The notes beneath the pieces are model-generated. The model ran no database searches, had not been told where the DNA came from, and worked only from the letters and a program-made list of their open reading frames with translations. Source: Gammaproteobacteria bacterium (GTDB lineage: Bacteria; Pseudomonadota; Gammaproteobacteria; Steroidobacterales; Steroidobacteraceae). Taken from it: a DNA stretch of 64,000 nt. The translations under genes were made by a program, and so were the position numbers. Below, in pieces: positions 10,248-18,915 of this stretch (positions within the stretch are counted from its first letter, which is position 1; every line of letters begins with the position of its first letter). The stretch is taken from assembly GCA_016707425.1 (NCBI GenBank), contig JADJHU010000015.1:558001-622000 (forward strand), written 5' to 3'.

Positions 10248-11180
10248 ATGAGTCTGCTCGACAATACGCAGATCGCGGAGCGGCTCGATGAGATGGCCGA
10301 CGTGCTCACCGAGCAGGACGCCAATCCCTATCGCATCCAGGCCTATCGGCGTGCGGCGGACAGCGTGCGCCGCTACGCGGGATCCGTTGTGGAGCTTGCG
10401 GTCGGGCAAGGCATCGAGGGGTTGATGCAGCTCCCGGGCGTGGGTCTCGGGCTCGCGCGCTTGATTCATCAGCTCGCCACGACCGGCGAGCTGGCGAGCA
10501 TCGATCGCCAGCGCCTCGCCGCCGATCCCATCGAGATCATCGCCTCCATTCCCGGAATCGGTGAGCGCACGGCGGTGCGCATCCACGACCGGCTCGGCGT
10601 GCAGACACTCGAAGAGCTGGAAATGGCGGCACACGACGGGCGCCTCGCGCGGCTCATCGGGCTCGGGCCGAAACGCATCGCCGGCATCCGGGACGCGCTC
10701 GCCGGCAGGCTCGGGCGGTTGCGGCGCATCGCGGCGCGCATCCCCTCCGATCAGGCGGACGTGGGCGAGATCCTGGATGTCGACGCGGAGTATCTCGAAG
10801 GTGTGCGCCAGGGGACGCTGCGACGCGTCGCGCCACGGCGCTTCAATCCGGGTCGCGAGGCGTGGTTGCCGGTGCTGCATACGCGGCGCGACGAGCGGCA
10901 CTACACCGCGCTGTTCTCGAACACGGCGCGCGCCCATGAGATGGGCCGTACCGACGACTGGGTGGTGATCTACTTCGATGCCGATTCCGGCGAGCGCCAG
11001 TGCACGGTGGTGACGGAGCTGAGCGGCCCGCTCGCCGGCAAGCGCGTGGTGCGCGGCCGCGAGCGTGAATGCGAGATCTGGTACGGAGGCGAGCGCGCGC
11101 CAGGCGGCGCGCCGACGCCGCCCCGTGCATCTCGCGCGCGTGCCGGCGGCCAGCACTCACAGGGCTCGGCGCGCGGCTGA
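10248..11180 (+). CDS. Helix-hairpin-helix protein resembling the PolX N-terminus
   Basis: A 310-residue protein that starts like bacterial family X DNA polymerases: an 8-kDa-type HhH domain (EQDANPYRIQAYRRAADSVR, LPGVGLGLARLIHQL) and a second HhH region (SIPGIGERTAVRIHDRL, LIGLGPKRIAGIRDAL). The nucleotidyltransferase palm/finger domain and the PHP exonuclease expected after this are absent. Instead there is a C-terminal domain with RFNPGREAWLPVLHT and HYTALFSNTARAHEMGRT, followed by a low-complexity Arg/Ala/Pro tail. It should bind DNA, probably gapped or damaged, but shows no catalytic residues known to me. It follows lon closely and may be cotranscribed. Confidence 0.75.
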   Translation: MSLLDNTQIAERLDEMADVLTEQDANPYRIQAYRRAADSVRRYAGSVVELAVGQGIEGLMQLPGVGLGLARLIHQLATTGELASIDRQRLAADPIEIIASIPGIGERTAVRIHDRLGVQTLEELEMAAHDGRLARLIGLGPKRIAGIRDALAGRLGRLRRIAARIPSDQADVGEILDVDAEYLEGVRQGTLRRVAPRRFNPGREAWLPVLHTRRDERHYTALFSNTARAHEMGRTDDWVVIYFDADSGERQCTVVTELSGPLAGKRVVRGRERECEIWYGGERAPGGAPTPPRASRARAGGQHSQGSARG

Positions 11181-11201
11181 GGTTCCGCCAAGGCCCGCGC
11201 C

Positions 11202-11639
11202 ATGATGCGCATCCAGGGTATCGACCATCTCGTGCTGCGGGTGCGCTCGCTCCCGGCGATGATCGCCTTCTACTGCGACGTGCTCGGCTGCCGCGTGGAG
11301 CGCGTGCAGGAAGATCTCGGGCTCATGCAGCTCCGTGCCGGTGCCTCGCTCATCGATCTCGTGGATCTCGCCGGGCCACTCGGGCGCGCGGGCGGTGCTG
11401 CGCCCGCGACGGAGGGGCGCAACCTCGATCACTTCTGCCTGCGCGTCGAGTCTTTCGACGCCGAAGCGATCCGCAGCGAGCTGACGGCGCGCGGACTGGA
11501 GGCAGGCGAAGTCGCTATGCGCTACGGCGCGGAGGGCGAAGGGCCTTCGATCTACGTCGAAGACCCGGAAGGCAACGTCGTCGAGCTCAAAGGGCCGGCT
11601 TTGCGGCCGGCCGTCCAGGCCGTGCGTTCCAGCCACTAG
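11202..11639 (+). CDS. VOC-superfamily protein (glyoxalase fold)
   Basis: A 145-residue protein with two beta-alpha-beta-beta-beta modules. It begins MMRIQGIDHLVLRVRSLPAM and has the metal-ligand positions of the family: His in DHLVLRV, Glu/Asp around LIDLVDL, His in LDHFCLRV and Glu in GNVVELKG. VOC proteins include glyoxalases, dioxygenases and resistance proteins; the substrate cannot be told. A start at the next codon (ATG 11205) is equally possible. It converges on the TetR gene with nine bases between. Confidence 0.8.
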   Translation: MMRIQGIDHLVLRVRSLPAMIAFYCDVLGCRVERVQEDLGLMQLRAGASLIDLVDLAGPLGRAGGAAPATEGRNLDHFCLRVESFDAEAIRSELTARGLEAGEVAMRYGAEGEGPSIYVEDPEGNVVELKGPALRPAVQAVRSSH

Positions 11640-11648
11640 CGCAGCCTG

Positions 11649-12308
11649 TCAAGCTTCGCGCCGAATCGTCAGAAGATCTGCGAGGGTATTGATGAAGTGC
11701 TCTTCATCTACGCCAGCCAGTGTGCTGACGTGGAAATAGCGCTTCGCCAGAAAGTGGCCCATCAGCGCGCTAGTGACGACATTCCAGAGCGCATGCGGAT
11801 CCATGCGAATCACATGACCCGCCTCCATCATTTTCTGCAATTCGCGACTATCACGCTGCTGCGAATCCTCGACGAGCATCCTGCGGACGCTTCTCGCGTC
11901 TTCCGACAGCTTGTCCTCTTCACGAATCAGGATCTGAATGAAGTCGCTCTTCTGCTCGAACATGTGCATGATCACACGCAGCTTGAGGACCAGCTCCGCG
12001 CGCGCATTGCCCAGCGAGCCGCTCAGCGTCCTCGCGTGCATCTCCGCCAGTTCTGCGTAGCTGGCCGTTTCGCGTGCCACCAGCTCGTGCAGTAGCTCTT
12101 CCTTGCCAGAGAAGTGGCGGTAGAAGCTGCCGGTGCCGGATCTGAGGCCCGCCGCACGCTCCAGATCGCTGATCGGGGTGCCGTCGAATCCTTTCTGCGC
12201 GAAGAGCCTCAGCCCCGCGTCTAGCAGCTTTTCGCGCGTCTGACGTCGATCGCGGGTCAACTCCGCCGCGGGTGCGACGGATGAGGAGTTGCGGTTGGGG
12301 GCGGCCAT
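11649..12308 (-). CDS. TetR-family transcriptional regulator
   Basis: A 219-residue repressor-type protein. The N-terminal helix-turn-helix domain spans about residues 18-65 (RRQTREKLLDAGLRLFAQKG, TPISDLERAAGLRSGTGSFY, RHFSGKEELL). The rest is the helical ligand-binding and dimer domain. It is divergent from a GH127 glycosidase gene, and the 187-base gap holds a perfect palindrome over a strong promoter, so it most likely represses the glycosidase-TonB receptor genes and perhaps itself. The inducer is unknown; a sugar or aglycone released by the locus is a natural guess. Confidence 0.92.
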   Translation of the reverse strand: MAAPNRNSSSVAPAAELTRDRRQTREKLLDAGLRLFAQKGFDGTPISDLERAAGLRSGTGSFYRHFSGKEELLHELVARETASYAELAEMHARTLSGSLGNARAELVLKLRVIMHMFEQKSDFIQILIREEDKLSEDARSVRRMLVEDSQQRDSRELQKMMEAGHVIRMDPHALWNVVTSALMGHFLAKRYFHVSTLAGVDEEHFINTLADLLTIRREA

Positions 12309-12366
12309 CGCGGGAGCTCACTGAGACATCGTAAGTATGCGGCATGAGCCGCACGCACTTTGAACA

Positions 12367-12394
12367 TTGACAAGCTACAAGGCAAGTATACACT
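12367..12394 (+). promoter_or_regulatory. Sigma-70 promoter for the GH127 gene
   Basis: A perfect -35 box TTGACA (12367-12372) is followed after 16 bases by TACACT (12389-12394), a four-of-six match to the -10 consensus. Transcription would start near 12401, giving a leader of about 95 bases before the ATG at 12496. The -10 box lies inside the TetR palindrome, so repressor binding would block RNA polymerase. Confidence 0.65.
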
Positions 12395-12400
12395 TGCCTT
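12379..12400. promoter_or_regulatory. TetR operator palindrome
   Basis: Two perfect 9-base arms, AAGGCAAGT and ACTTGCCTT, flank a 4-base centre ATAC. Size and symmetry are typical of TetR-family operators. The site overlaps the -10 region of the GH127 promoter and lies in the gap shared with the divergent tetR gene, so it probably controls both. Confidence 0.85.
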
Positions 12401-12426
12401 AGACAATATTTAACAGTGCGCTTGGG

Positions 12427-12439
12427 AGTATAGACTTGC
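12427..12439 (+). promoter_or_regulatory. Second, half TetR operator
   Basis: AGTATAGACTTGC matches 12 of 13 bases of the inner part and right arm of the main operator (AGTATACACTTGC). It lies exactly 42 bp downstream, about four helical turns, so both sites face the same side of the DNA. The left arm is not conserved. It could be an auxiliary site in the transcribed leader. Confidence 0.45.
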
Positions 12440-12495
12440 ATCCGACCGCTTCTCTCCGCTCGCCTCGGCCGTTGACCGGCGACGAGGATGCAACC

Positions 12496-14313
12496 ATGTC
12501 AGGCGACGTCGTTCGGGTACGGCCATTTCCGCTGCAGCAAGTACGCCTGCGTCCTGGGCTCGTCGCCACCCAGCTCGAAATCAACCAGCGCCACTTGCTC
12601 GGCCAGGATCCCGATCGGCTCCTGCACATGTTCCGCGTTACGGCCGGCCTGCCGTCGATCGCCGAACCGCTCGGCGGATGGGAGGCGCCGGACAGCGAGC
12701 TGCGCGGTCACTTCGCCGGTCATTACCTGTCGGCCTGCGCACTCATGCATGCCTCGACCGGCAATGAGGATTTCAAGTCGCGCAGTGAGCTGATGGTGCG
12801 CGAGCTCGGTCGTTGCCAGGACGCAATCGGCAGCGGTTACCTGAGCGCATTCCCGGTGGAATTGTTCTACCGCCTGCGCAGCTTCAAGCGTGTCTGGTGC
12901 CCGTTCTACACGCTCCACAAGATCATGGCCGGACTGCTCGACGTGTATCGGCTGACCGGCAATGCGCAGGCGCTCGAAGTGCTCCGGAAGCAGGCCGACT
13001 GGCTGCTGCTCTGGCTCCGGGACGTCGGCGAAGACCACATGAACGCCATGCTCGAGCTCGAACACGGCGGCATGAATGAGGTTCTCTACAACCTGTATGC
13101 GGTGACAGGCAGCGAAGCACACCGCGATCTCGCACGCCGCTTCGACCACGAGCGATTCTTCGGGCCGCTGGCCGTTGGCCGCGACGAGCTCAGCGGACTG
13201 CATGCCAACTGCCAGATTCCGAAGGTCATCGGCGCGGCGCGTCGCCATGAGCTGCTGCACGATCGCCGCGCGCGTGACGTCGTCGATTACTTCTGGCATC
13301 AGGTCACGGGCAAGCACAGCTACTGCACCGGTGGCACGAGCAACAAGGAGCACTGGGGCAAGCCCGGCGAGCTGTCCGGCGAGTTGAGCGGCTACACGCA
13401 GGAGTGCTGCGTCACCTACAACATGCTGCGGCTCTCGCGGCACCTGTTCGGCTGGAACGCCGATCCCGCGGTCGCCGACTACTACGAGCGCGCGTACTTC
13501 AACGGGATTCTCGGGACGATGCATCCTGCGGACGGCAGCAAACTGTATTACGTGTCGCTGTCTTCTGGCCTGTGGAAGATGTTCGGTACGCCGGGGCATG
13601 ACTACTGGTGCTGCACCGGCAGCATGGCGGAGTCCTTTGCGAAGCTGGGCGACAGCGTCTACTTCCGCGACGACGATGGCATATACGTCAACCTGTTCAT
13701 TGCATCCGAGCTCGATGATCCCGGCACAGGCCTCCGCCTGATACAGGAAACCAACTTCCCCGAGGAAGAAGGCACGCGTTTCACCCTCCGCCTGCGTGAA
13801 CCCAGGCGACTGGCGCTGCGGATCCGCGTGCCGGCGTGGTCCAAAGGCGGCCAGGCCACGCTGAATGGCCGGTTGATCGAAGGTTTCGCCGAGCCTGGTG
13901 GCTATTTCCGCGTGCAGCGAATCTGGCGGGACGGCGATCGCATCGAGGTTGCGCTGCCGATGTCGCTGCATGTTCACCGCATGCGCGACGACGCTACGGT
14001 CCAGGCGATCATGTACGGCCCGCTCGTGCTGGCGGGCCGGCTGGGTACGGCAGGCCTGACGTCAGACAAGATTCGCGCGTCGCCCGCACGGCCGTTCAAG
14101 CCGCCCGAGTACACACTCGATGCTCTCGCGGCGCCTTCGTTGACCGTGCCCTCGGATGATCCATCGACCTGGATCGAGCGCGTGCCCGGACGGAGCCTCG
14201 CCTTTCGCACGAGAAATCTGAAACAGAACGTTTCTTTCGCGCCGCTCTATCAGGTCATCGACGAGCGCTATGCCACGTACTGGAAGGTGACGGGGGCAGG
14301 AGATGGCACATGA
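12496..14313 (+). CDS. Glycoside hydrolase family 127 (beta-L-arabinofuranosidase type, DUF1680)
   Basis: A 605-residue GH127 enzyme. The (alpha/alpha)6 barrel carries the family motifs FYTLHKIMAGLLDVYR, LEHGGMNEVLYNLY and HSYCTGGTSNKEHW. The metal and nucleophile residues of characterised members, one Glu and three Cys, match YTQECCVTYN and DYWCCTGS. A beta-sandwich domain follows. Known members cleave beta-L-arabinofuranosides, though the family also holds other specificities. The frame is open from a TTG at 12436, but ATG 12496 with GAGG eight bases upstream is the better start. No signal peptide is seen, so the enzyme is probably cytoplasmic. It is divergent from tetR and followed by a TonB-dependent receptor. 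Confidence 0.9.
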   Translation: MSGDVVRVRPFPLQQVRLRPGLVATQLEINQRHLLGQDPDRLLHMFRVTAGLPSIAEPLGGWEAPDSELRGHFAGHYLSACALMHASTGNEDFKSRSELMVRELGRCQDAIGSGYLSAFPVELFYRLRSFKRVWCPFYTLHKIMAGLLDVYRLTGNAQALEVLRKQADWLLLWLRDVGEDHMNAMLELEHGGMNEVLYNLYAVTGSEAHRDLARRFDHERFFGPLAVGRDELSGLHANCQIPKVIGAARRHELLHDRRARDVVDYFWHQVTGKHSYCTGGTSNKEHWGKPGELSGELSGYTQECCVTYNMLRLSRHLFGWNADPAVADYYERAYFNGILGTMHPADGSKLYYVSLSSGLWKMFGTPGHDYWCCTGSMAESFAKLGDSVYFRDDDGIYVNLFIASELDDPGTGLRLIQETNFPEEEGTRFTLRLREPRRLALRIRVPAWSKGGQATLNGRLIEGFAEPGGYFRVQRIWRDGDRIEVALPMSLHVHRMRDDATVQAIMYGPLVLAGRLGTAGLTSDKIRASPARPFKPPEYTLDALAAPSLTVPSDDPSTWIERVPGRSLAFRTRNLKQNVSFAPLYQVIDERYATYWKVTGAGDGT

Positions 14314-14426
14314 CTGGCACTCGCAAGTGCCGAGCGGCGGCGCTCCTCGCATTGGCGCACCGTCCAGCGGCTCTGTCGCCGACTATGTTGAAGGCCATTG
14401 AGTCCTGCAATCAGGAGAGGATCCCA

Positions 14427-16841
14427 ATGAAGCAACTGTCTCAGGTCAATGTGCCGGCAGCGGTACTCGCCGCGGTCATGGGCGCGGGCCCTGTTCAGGC
14501 ACAGCAGTCGGCGGCCCAGCCCACGATCGCAGAGGTGATCGTTACAGCGCAGAAGCGCGAGCAGTCGTTGCAGGACGTGCCGATCTCGGTCGTTGAGCTC
14601 GGGGATGAGCAGCTCGAGCAGCTGGGCATCCGCACTCTGCGGGACATTGCCGGCAACGTGCCGAACCTGGTCGTGAACAATTTCAACGGCCGTGCCGACA
14701 TCGTGCGCCTCTTCATCCGCGGTATCGGTCAAAACGACGTCAGCATCACCCAGGATCCCTCAGTCGCACTCTACGTCGATGGCATCTATGTCGGCACCGC
14801 TGCCGGCGCGGCCTTCGAGTGGCCGGACGTCGAGCGAATTGAAGTGCTGCGCGGGCCTCAGGGAACGCTCTATGGGCGCAACGCCACCGGTGGTGCGGTA
14901 AACATCATTCTGAAGAAGCCCTCGGCCGACGGTGTGGCCGGCCGCATCGATCTCACCGGTGGCAATTTCAACTTGAAGCGCGCGAGCGGCGTCTTGAACC
15001 TCCCCCTGGGCCGCCAGCTCGCCTTGCGGGTTTCCGGGCTCTTCGGTGAGCGCGACGGCTGGATCAAGAACACAGGCCCCGGGGAGGACTTCGGAGGCCA
15101 AGATCGCGACGCGGTGCGCGCTGCGCTGCGCTGGAGCCCGTCGGATAGCGTCACGGCCGATTACACCTTCGAGCTGTCCAAGGTCCGTGATACACCGCCG
15201 CTCAGCTACGCGGCAGCCGGAATGGGCAGCGGCACCTATCCGCTCGGAGCGCCTTTCAATCAACCAGGACTCGGTCTCGTAATTCCGGCGGCGACCGTTG
15301 TCTACACCAATGACCCGCTGACTCCGGACCGGCCGGGCTCGGTGCAGGCAGCACGTCTCGTGGAGGCGAGCGATACGGAGGTGCAGGGTCACGCACTTGC
15401 GCTCGAGTGGCGGGTCTCGGATGCACTGACGTTGCGTTCGTTGAGCGGCTATCGCGACGTGCATGCCGACCAGCTTGCCGACTATCTGCCGACAGGCACG
15501 GCGACGATCGTCCTCGCGAGCTTTCCGAGTCTGACGCCTCTTTTTCCTCTCGGTGCGCCATCTGCGATCAACGAGAGTCGGCAGATCGTCGACTTTCGTA
15601 CATTCTCGCAGGAGTTCCAGGCGTTCGGCGAAACGAAGCTCAAGCGCGGAGGCTCGCTGGGCTACGTCGGTGGGCTCTACTACTACACCGACGACGCCAG
15701 GTTGGCCGACGTTGACGGGAGCGTGTTCGGGCCGCGCGACCCGAACAACCTGACGACCATCGAGGACGAGTCCTACGCGCTGTTCACCGATCTTACGTGG
15801 ACGCCGCCAGGGCTCGGTGAGCGCCTGCACCTGACCGCCGGTGCTCGGTACTCCGAGGACAGGCGCAGAGCGTTCCGGATCCAGGAGAACTCTTTCTCCT
15901 TCGCCGCTGTCGGCGGATTCACGGCGGCGAACTGCGCGCGATTCGCAGCGACTTTCGCGGCGCTCGGACAGACCTGCGTGCCGAACGGCGCCATCGTCGG
16001 GAGCCGCTATGAGCGCAATTTCAGCAACTCCAGCTTCTCTGGCACGGTTACCTTCGATTTTGCGTCGAATGTGAGCGCTTACGCGAAATACGTCAGCGGC
16101 TACAAGACCGGCGGGACCTCGCAGCGCTCGGCAAACCCCGTCAAATTTGCCGAAGGCTTCGAGCCCGAAGATGTCGTTTCCTATGAGATCGGACTGAAGA
16201 GCTCGTTTCTGGACCGGCGCATGACGCTCAATACTGCGATCTTCCAGATGGATATCGACAATTTCCAGGCGAGCGTGCAGACCGGCGCATCGCCTGGCGA
16301 CCGTGACTTCTATGGCGTCGATGGCAGTCAGATCAGGGGCATCGAAGCCGAATTCGCTGTGGCGCTCACCAGCGAGTGGCGGCTGCGCGCGCAGGCCGGC
16401 TTGCTCGACACGAAGTGGGGTGCGCCTGTAATCGACGTGATGCTTGACACCGGTGTGATGAAGCGAGAGACGTTTGTGGAGTCCTTCTCGTATGCACCCA
16501 GACGATCATTCACGCTTGGCATCGACTACGGCCGAGCGCTCGGCACTGATTGGCGTCTCGACGGATTCCTCAGTTATAACTACCAAAGCGAGATGATCAA
16601 CTCGAACGCAGCCGGAGACGTGGGGCCCCTTCCTGCGCGCGGTCTGGCCGATGCCGGTGTGTCTTTGACACGTGCCATCGCCGGTTCGGGCGAACTGATG
16701 CTGCGGCTGTGGGGACGCAATCTGAGCGACAAGCAGTACCTGCTCGCAAACCTCGGATCGTTTGGGTTCGCTGGCGCAACCTCGATCGTCGAATTCGGGG
16801 AGCCCCGGACTTACGGGGTCACGCTCGATTATCGGTTCTGA
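14427..16841 (+). CDS. TonB-dependent outer-membrane receptor
   Basis: About 804 residues, with a signal peptide (MKQLSQVNVPAAVLAAVMGA, cut near PVQA-QQ). A TonB-box/plug start, IAEVIVTAQKREQSLQDVPI, leads into plug motifs (RLFIRGIGQNDVS, VEVLRGPQGTLYGRNATGG) and a 22-strand barrel ending in the aromatic strand RTYGVTLDYRF. It imports a large or scarce substrate across the outer membrane using TonB energy. The frame is open from 14310, but ATG 14427 has a near-perfect AGGAGAGG site and starts the signal peptide. Its place behind GH127 under the same TetR-controlled promoter points to an oligosaccharide or glycoside substrate; that is inference. Confidence 0.93.
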   Translation: MKQLSQVNVPAAVLAAVMGAGPVQAQQSAAQPTIAEVIVTAQKREQSLQDVPISVVELGDEQLEQLGIRTLRDIAGNVPNLVVNNFNGRADIVRLFIRGIGQNDVSITQDPSVALYVDGIYVGTAAGAAFEWPDVERIEVLRGPQGTLYGRNATGGAVNIILKKPSADGVAGRIDLTGGNFNLKRASGVLNLPLGRQLALRVSGLFGERDGWIKNTGPGEDFGGQDRDAVRAALRWSPSDSVTADYTFELSKVRDTPPLSYAAAGMGSGTYPLGAPFNQPGLGLVIPAATVVYTNDPLTPDRPGSVQAARLVEASDTEVQGHALALEWRVSDALTLRSLSGYRDVHADQLADYLPTGTATIVLASFPSLTPLFPLGAPSAINESRQIVDFRTFSQEFQAFGETKLKRGGSLGYVGGLYYYTDDARLADVDGSVFGPRDPNNLTTIEDESYALFTDLTWTPPGLGERLHLTAGARYSEDRRRAFRIQENSFSFAAVGGFTAANCARFAATFAALGQTCVPNGAIVGSRYERNFSNSSFSGTVTFDFASNVSAYAKYVSGYKTGGTSQRSANPVKFAEGFEPEDVVSYEIGLKSSFLDRRMTLNTAIFQMDIDNFQASVQTGASPGDRDFYGVDGSQIRGIEAEFAVALTSEWRLRAQAGLLDTKWGAPVIDVMLDTGVMKRETFVESFSYAPRRSFTLGIDYGRALGTDWRLDGFLSYNYQSEMINSNAAGDVGPLPARGLADAGVSLTRAIAGSGELMLRLWGRNLSDKQYLLANLGSFGFAGATSIVEFGEPRTYGVTLDYRF

Positions 16842-17273
16842 TATGGCCTTCTTTGTCAATCGAAGGCAGGCGTTTCTCACGTGGGGTTCACGAAGGTTGG
16901 ATTGCCTCTGATGTGGCGCGTGATACCGAAGCGGGAACGCGACGCGTGGAGCGTGGTTGCGACGATGGATCATTCTGATATCCGCGGATTGGCTACCGCA
17001 TCTCATCACTTCTTCGCGGGGCCGCCTCGCTCTAGTATGGCCAATCTTGATCCGGAGCAGTTCAATCGGTCGCGGCAGGCATCGGACTGGCATGGACGGT
17101 TGGCGCGATAGATCCAGAGAGCATCGCGCGGTTGGTCGCGGCGATGAATGGCAGAGGCGGTCCAACGCAGTACGGAACGATATTGCGCCCGAGATCGGTC
17201 TCCCACCGCCAGTCCGTTTGGATCGGGCGTGGTGGAGCGTGGCTCGACCACGTGGTGCGGGGCAGACCGGCCG
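16842..17273. other. Intergenic stretch without a recognisable gene
   Basis: About 430 bases between the TonB receptor and the ORF6N relic. Only short open frames are present, none with a plausible start site and family features. Codon-like signal is weak and GC bias is lower than in the flanking genes. One frame reads DPESIARLVAAMNGRGG near 17110-17160, which looks protein-like but which I cannot place. It may be further gene debris belonging to the decayed segment that follows. Confidence 0.5.
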
Positions 17274-17570
17274 CTACTTCGTTTGCTCGAGGTCAGCGGT
17301 GAAGCCGATGCCGCGGCGCTTCGGCGTGGGTGGATTCATCAGCTCGCGGATGGCGGAGAAAATCGTGGCGGTGGCTTGGTCGTGTTGTCGGTACTCGTGC
17401 ACGAGCTCGTCGAGCTTGCGGGCGAGCTCGGCGTTGGAACCGCGGATCGCGATGCTTTTGGGAACCGTTCCGCGTTGAGTTTGACCTGCTCGTTCAGGCG
17501 CTTGGTCGTGACGCCGTAGAGAGCGCGGTGAGCTCGGTGTCGAGCACGACTCGCCGTCCGGATTGGCCGA
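17274..17570 (-). pseudogene. Relic of an ORF6N-domain gene
   Basis: Pieces of an ORF6N-domain protein (a phage/mobile-element-associated DNA-binding domain) lie in order in three reading frames. RRVVLDTELTAL (about 17520-17556) passes, after a two-base slip in a CTCTCT stretch, into YGVTTKRLNEQVKLNAERFP. At about 17455-17462 this jumps to SIAIRGSNAELARKLDEL, which runs to the usual C-terminus (IFSAIRELMNPPTPKRRGIGF) and a TAG stop. The central part of the domain is missing. Two shifts plus an internal deletion make a functional product very unlikely. Intact relatives often sit in variable regions near toxin-antitoxin genes. Confidence 0.7.
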
Positions 17571-17593
17571 TCCCGGAATCCGCACCAGACGAC

Positions 17594-18725
17594 GTGCCAG
17601 CCACCGACGATACCCTCATTCCGCGCCACGCTACAAAGCAGGTGGCGACGGCGCTCGCGGATACGCCGGTGGTCATGGTCAACGGGCTGCGCCAGTGCGG
17701 GAAGACGACGCTGGTGCGCGGCTTCGCCGCCGATGGGCGGCGGTACATCAGCCTGGACGACGAGACGGCGCCGACCGCGGCACGCGATGATCCGGCGGGC
17801 TTCCTGCGTCCGCTCGACCGCGCCATTGTCGATGAGGTGCAGCGAGCGCCGGAACTGCTGCGCGCGATCAAGCTATCCGTCGATCAGGACCGGCGCCCCG
17901 GACGTTACTTGCTCACCGGCTCGGCTGATCTACTTACATTGCCGACGGTATCCGACAGCCGAGCCGGGCGCATGGAGATCGTGACCCTGTTGCCCCTGTC
18001 GCAGGCCGAGATCGGGCGAACCGCCGGTCGCTTCGTCGGGAAGGTGCTTGCCGGGATGTTGCCTCAACCATCCGAGGTCACCACCGACGGGAAGCTGGCA
18101 CAACGTGTCTTGCGCGGCGGCAATCCGGAAATGTTGCGGCGTGCGGATCTTGCGTGGCGCCGTAACTGGGCGCGTGACTACATTGCCGCCATCGTGCAGC
18201 GGGATGTCCGCGATGTCGCTGCGGTCGAAAGGCTCGATGCGCATGCCCCGACTGCTGCGTATCCTGGCACAGCACTCGGGGCAATTGACCAACTTCACGC
18301 AGATCGGAGATCGGATTGGCCTCGACGACAAGACGACCCGCAAGTACCTCGGCGTGCTGGCTGCCCTGCTGGGTGCAACGCCGGAGCGCGTGGTCGGCGA
18401 TCGCGCCATTCTCGGCGCTCTGCTCGAGACCTTTATATTCACCGAGGTGCTCAAGATGGCGACGGTCTGTGAGCGACAGGTCGCCCTTTACCACCATCGC
18501 GACAAGGACCAGAACGAGGTTGACCTCGTGATCGAGGAGGACGCCGGCGGAATCGTGGAACTGGAGATCAAGGCAGCCGCAACGGCTCGTCCTGCGGACT
18601 TCGCAGGGCTACGGAAGCTGGCGGCGACCACAGGCAAGAGATTCCGGTTGGGCGTGGTCCTGCACGATGGAGATGCCGTGATCGGGTTCGGGGATCGTCT
18701 CGTTGCGGCGCCGCCGAGCGGCTTC
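17594..18725 (+). pseudogene. Broken AAA ATPase with DUF4143 domain
   Basis: The N-terminal AAA_14 part is clear: IPRHATKQVATALADTPVV, Walker A GLRQCGKTTLV, Walker B AIVDEVQRAPELL and sensor GRYLLTGSADLL. The DUF4143 part follows (AIVQRDVRDVAAVERLDA), but an extra base near 18239-18242 shifts the frame, and the protein continues in the next frame as MPRLLRILAQHSGQLTNFTQ. Later, KYLGVL joins straight to AALLGATPERV, where I expect about 35 more residues in this family. The nuclease-like tail (HRDKDQNEVDLVIEED, ELEIKAAATARPADF) ends at GDRLVAAPPSGF with no stop. GTG 17594 is only a guess at the start. The gene is therefore damaged in three ways. Confidence 0.75.
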
Positions 18726-18915
18726 CTTCGCCGGTGTGACCTTGCTGGCCCTGTGCCGGGCCGGGCGATCGTGCCGGCAGAGACCGGCGGCGACAGTCCG
18801 ACTGAATGCGACGCGCGTTTCGGACGGCGCCATCGGGCCGGAGCACATTACACGCCTGATCGCGCGCGCGTATCCCGTAGACATGGCCGTAACACTCCCC
18901 TATCGTCCCGCACGC

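Noticed and set aside
12338..12353. Small hairpin TGCGGC-ATGA-GCCGCA in the tetR leader
   Set aside because: A six-base stem in GC-rich DNA is easily chance, and it shares no sequence with the TetR operator.
12499..13977. A 492-codon minus-strand frame opposite the GH127 gene
   Set aside because: It mirrors GH127 codon structure, has no family features and no ribosome-binding site.
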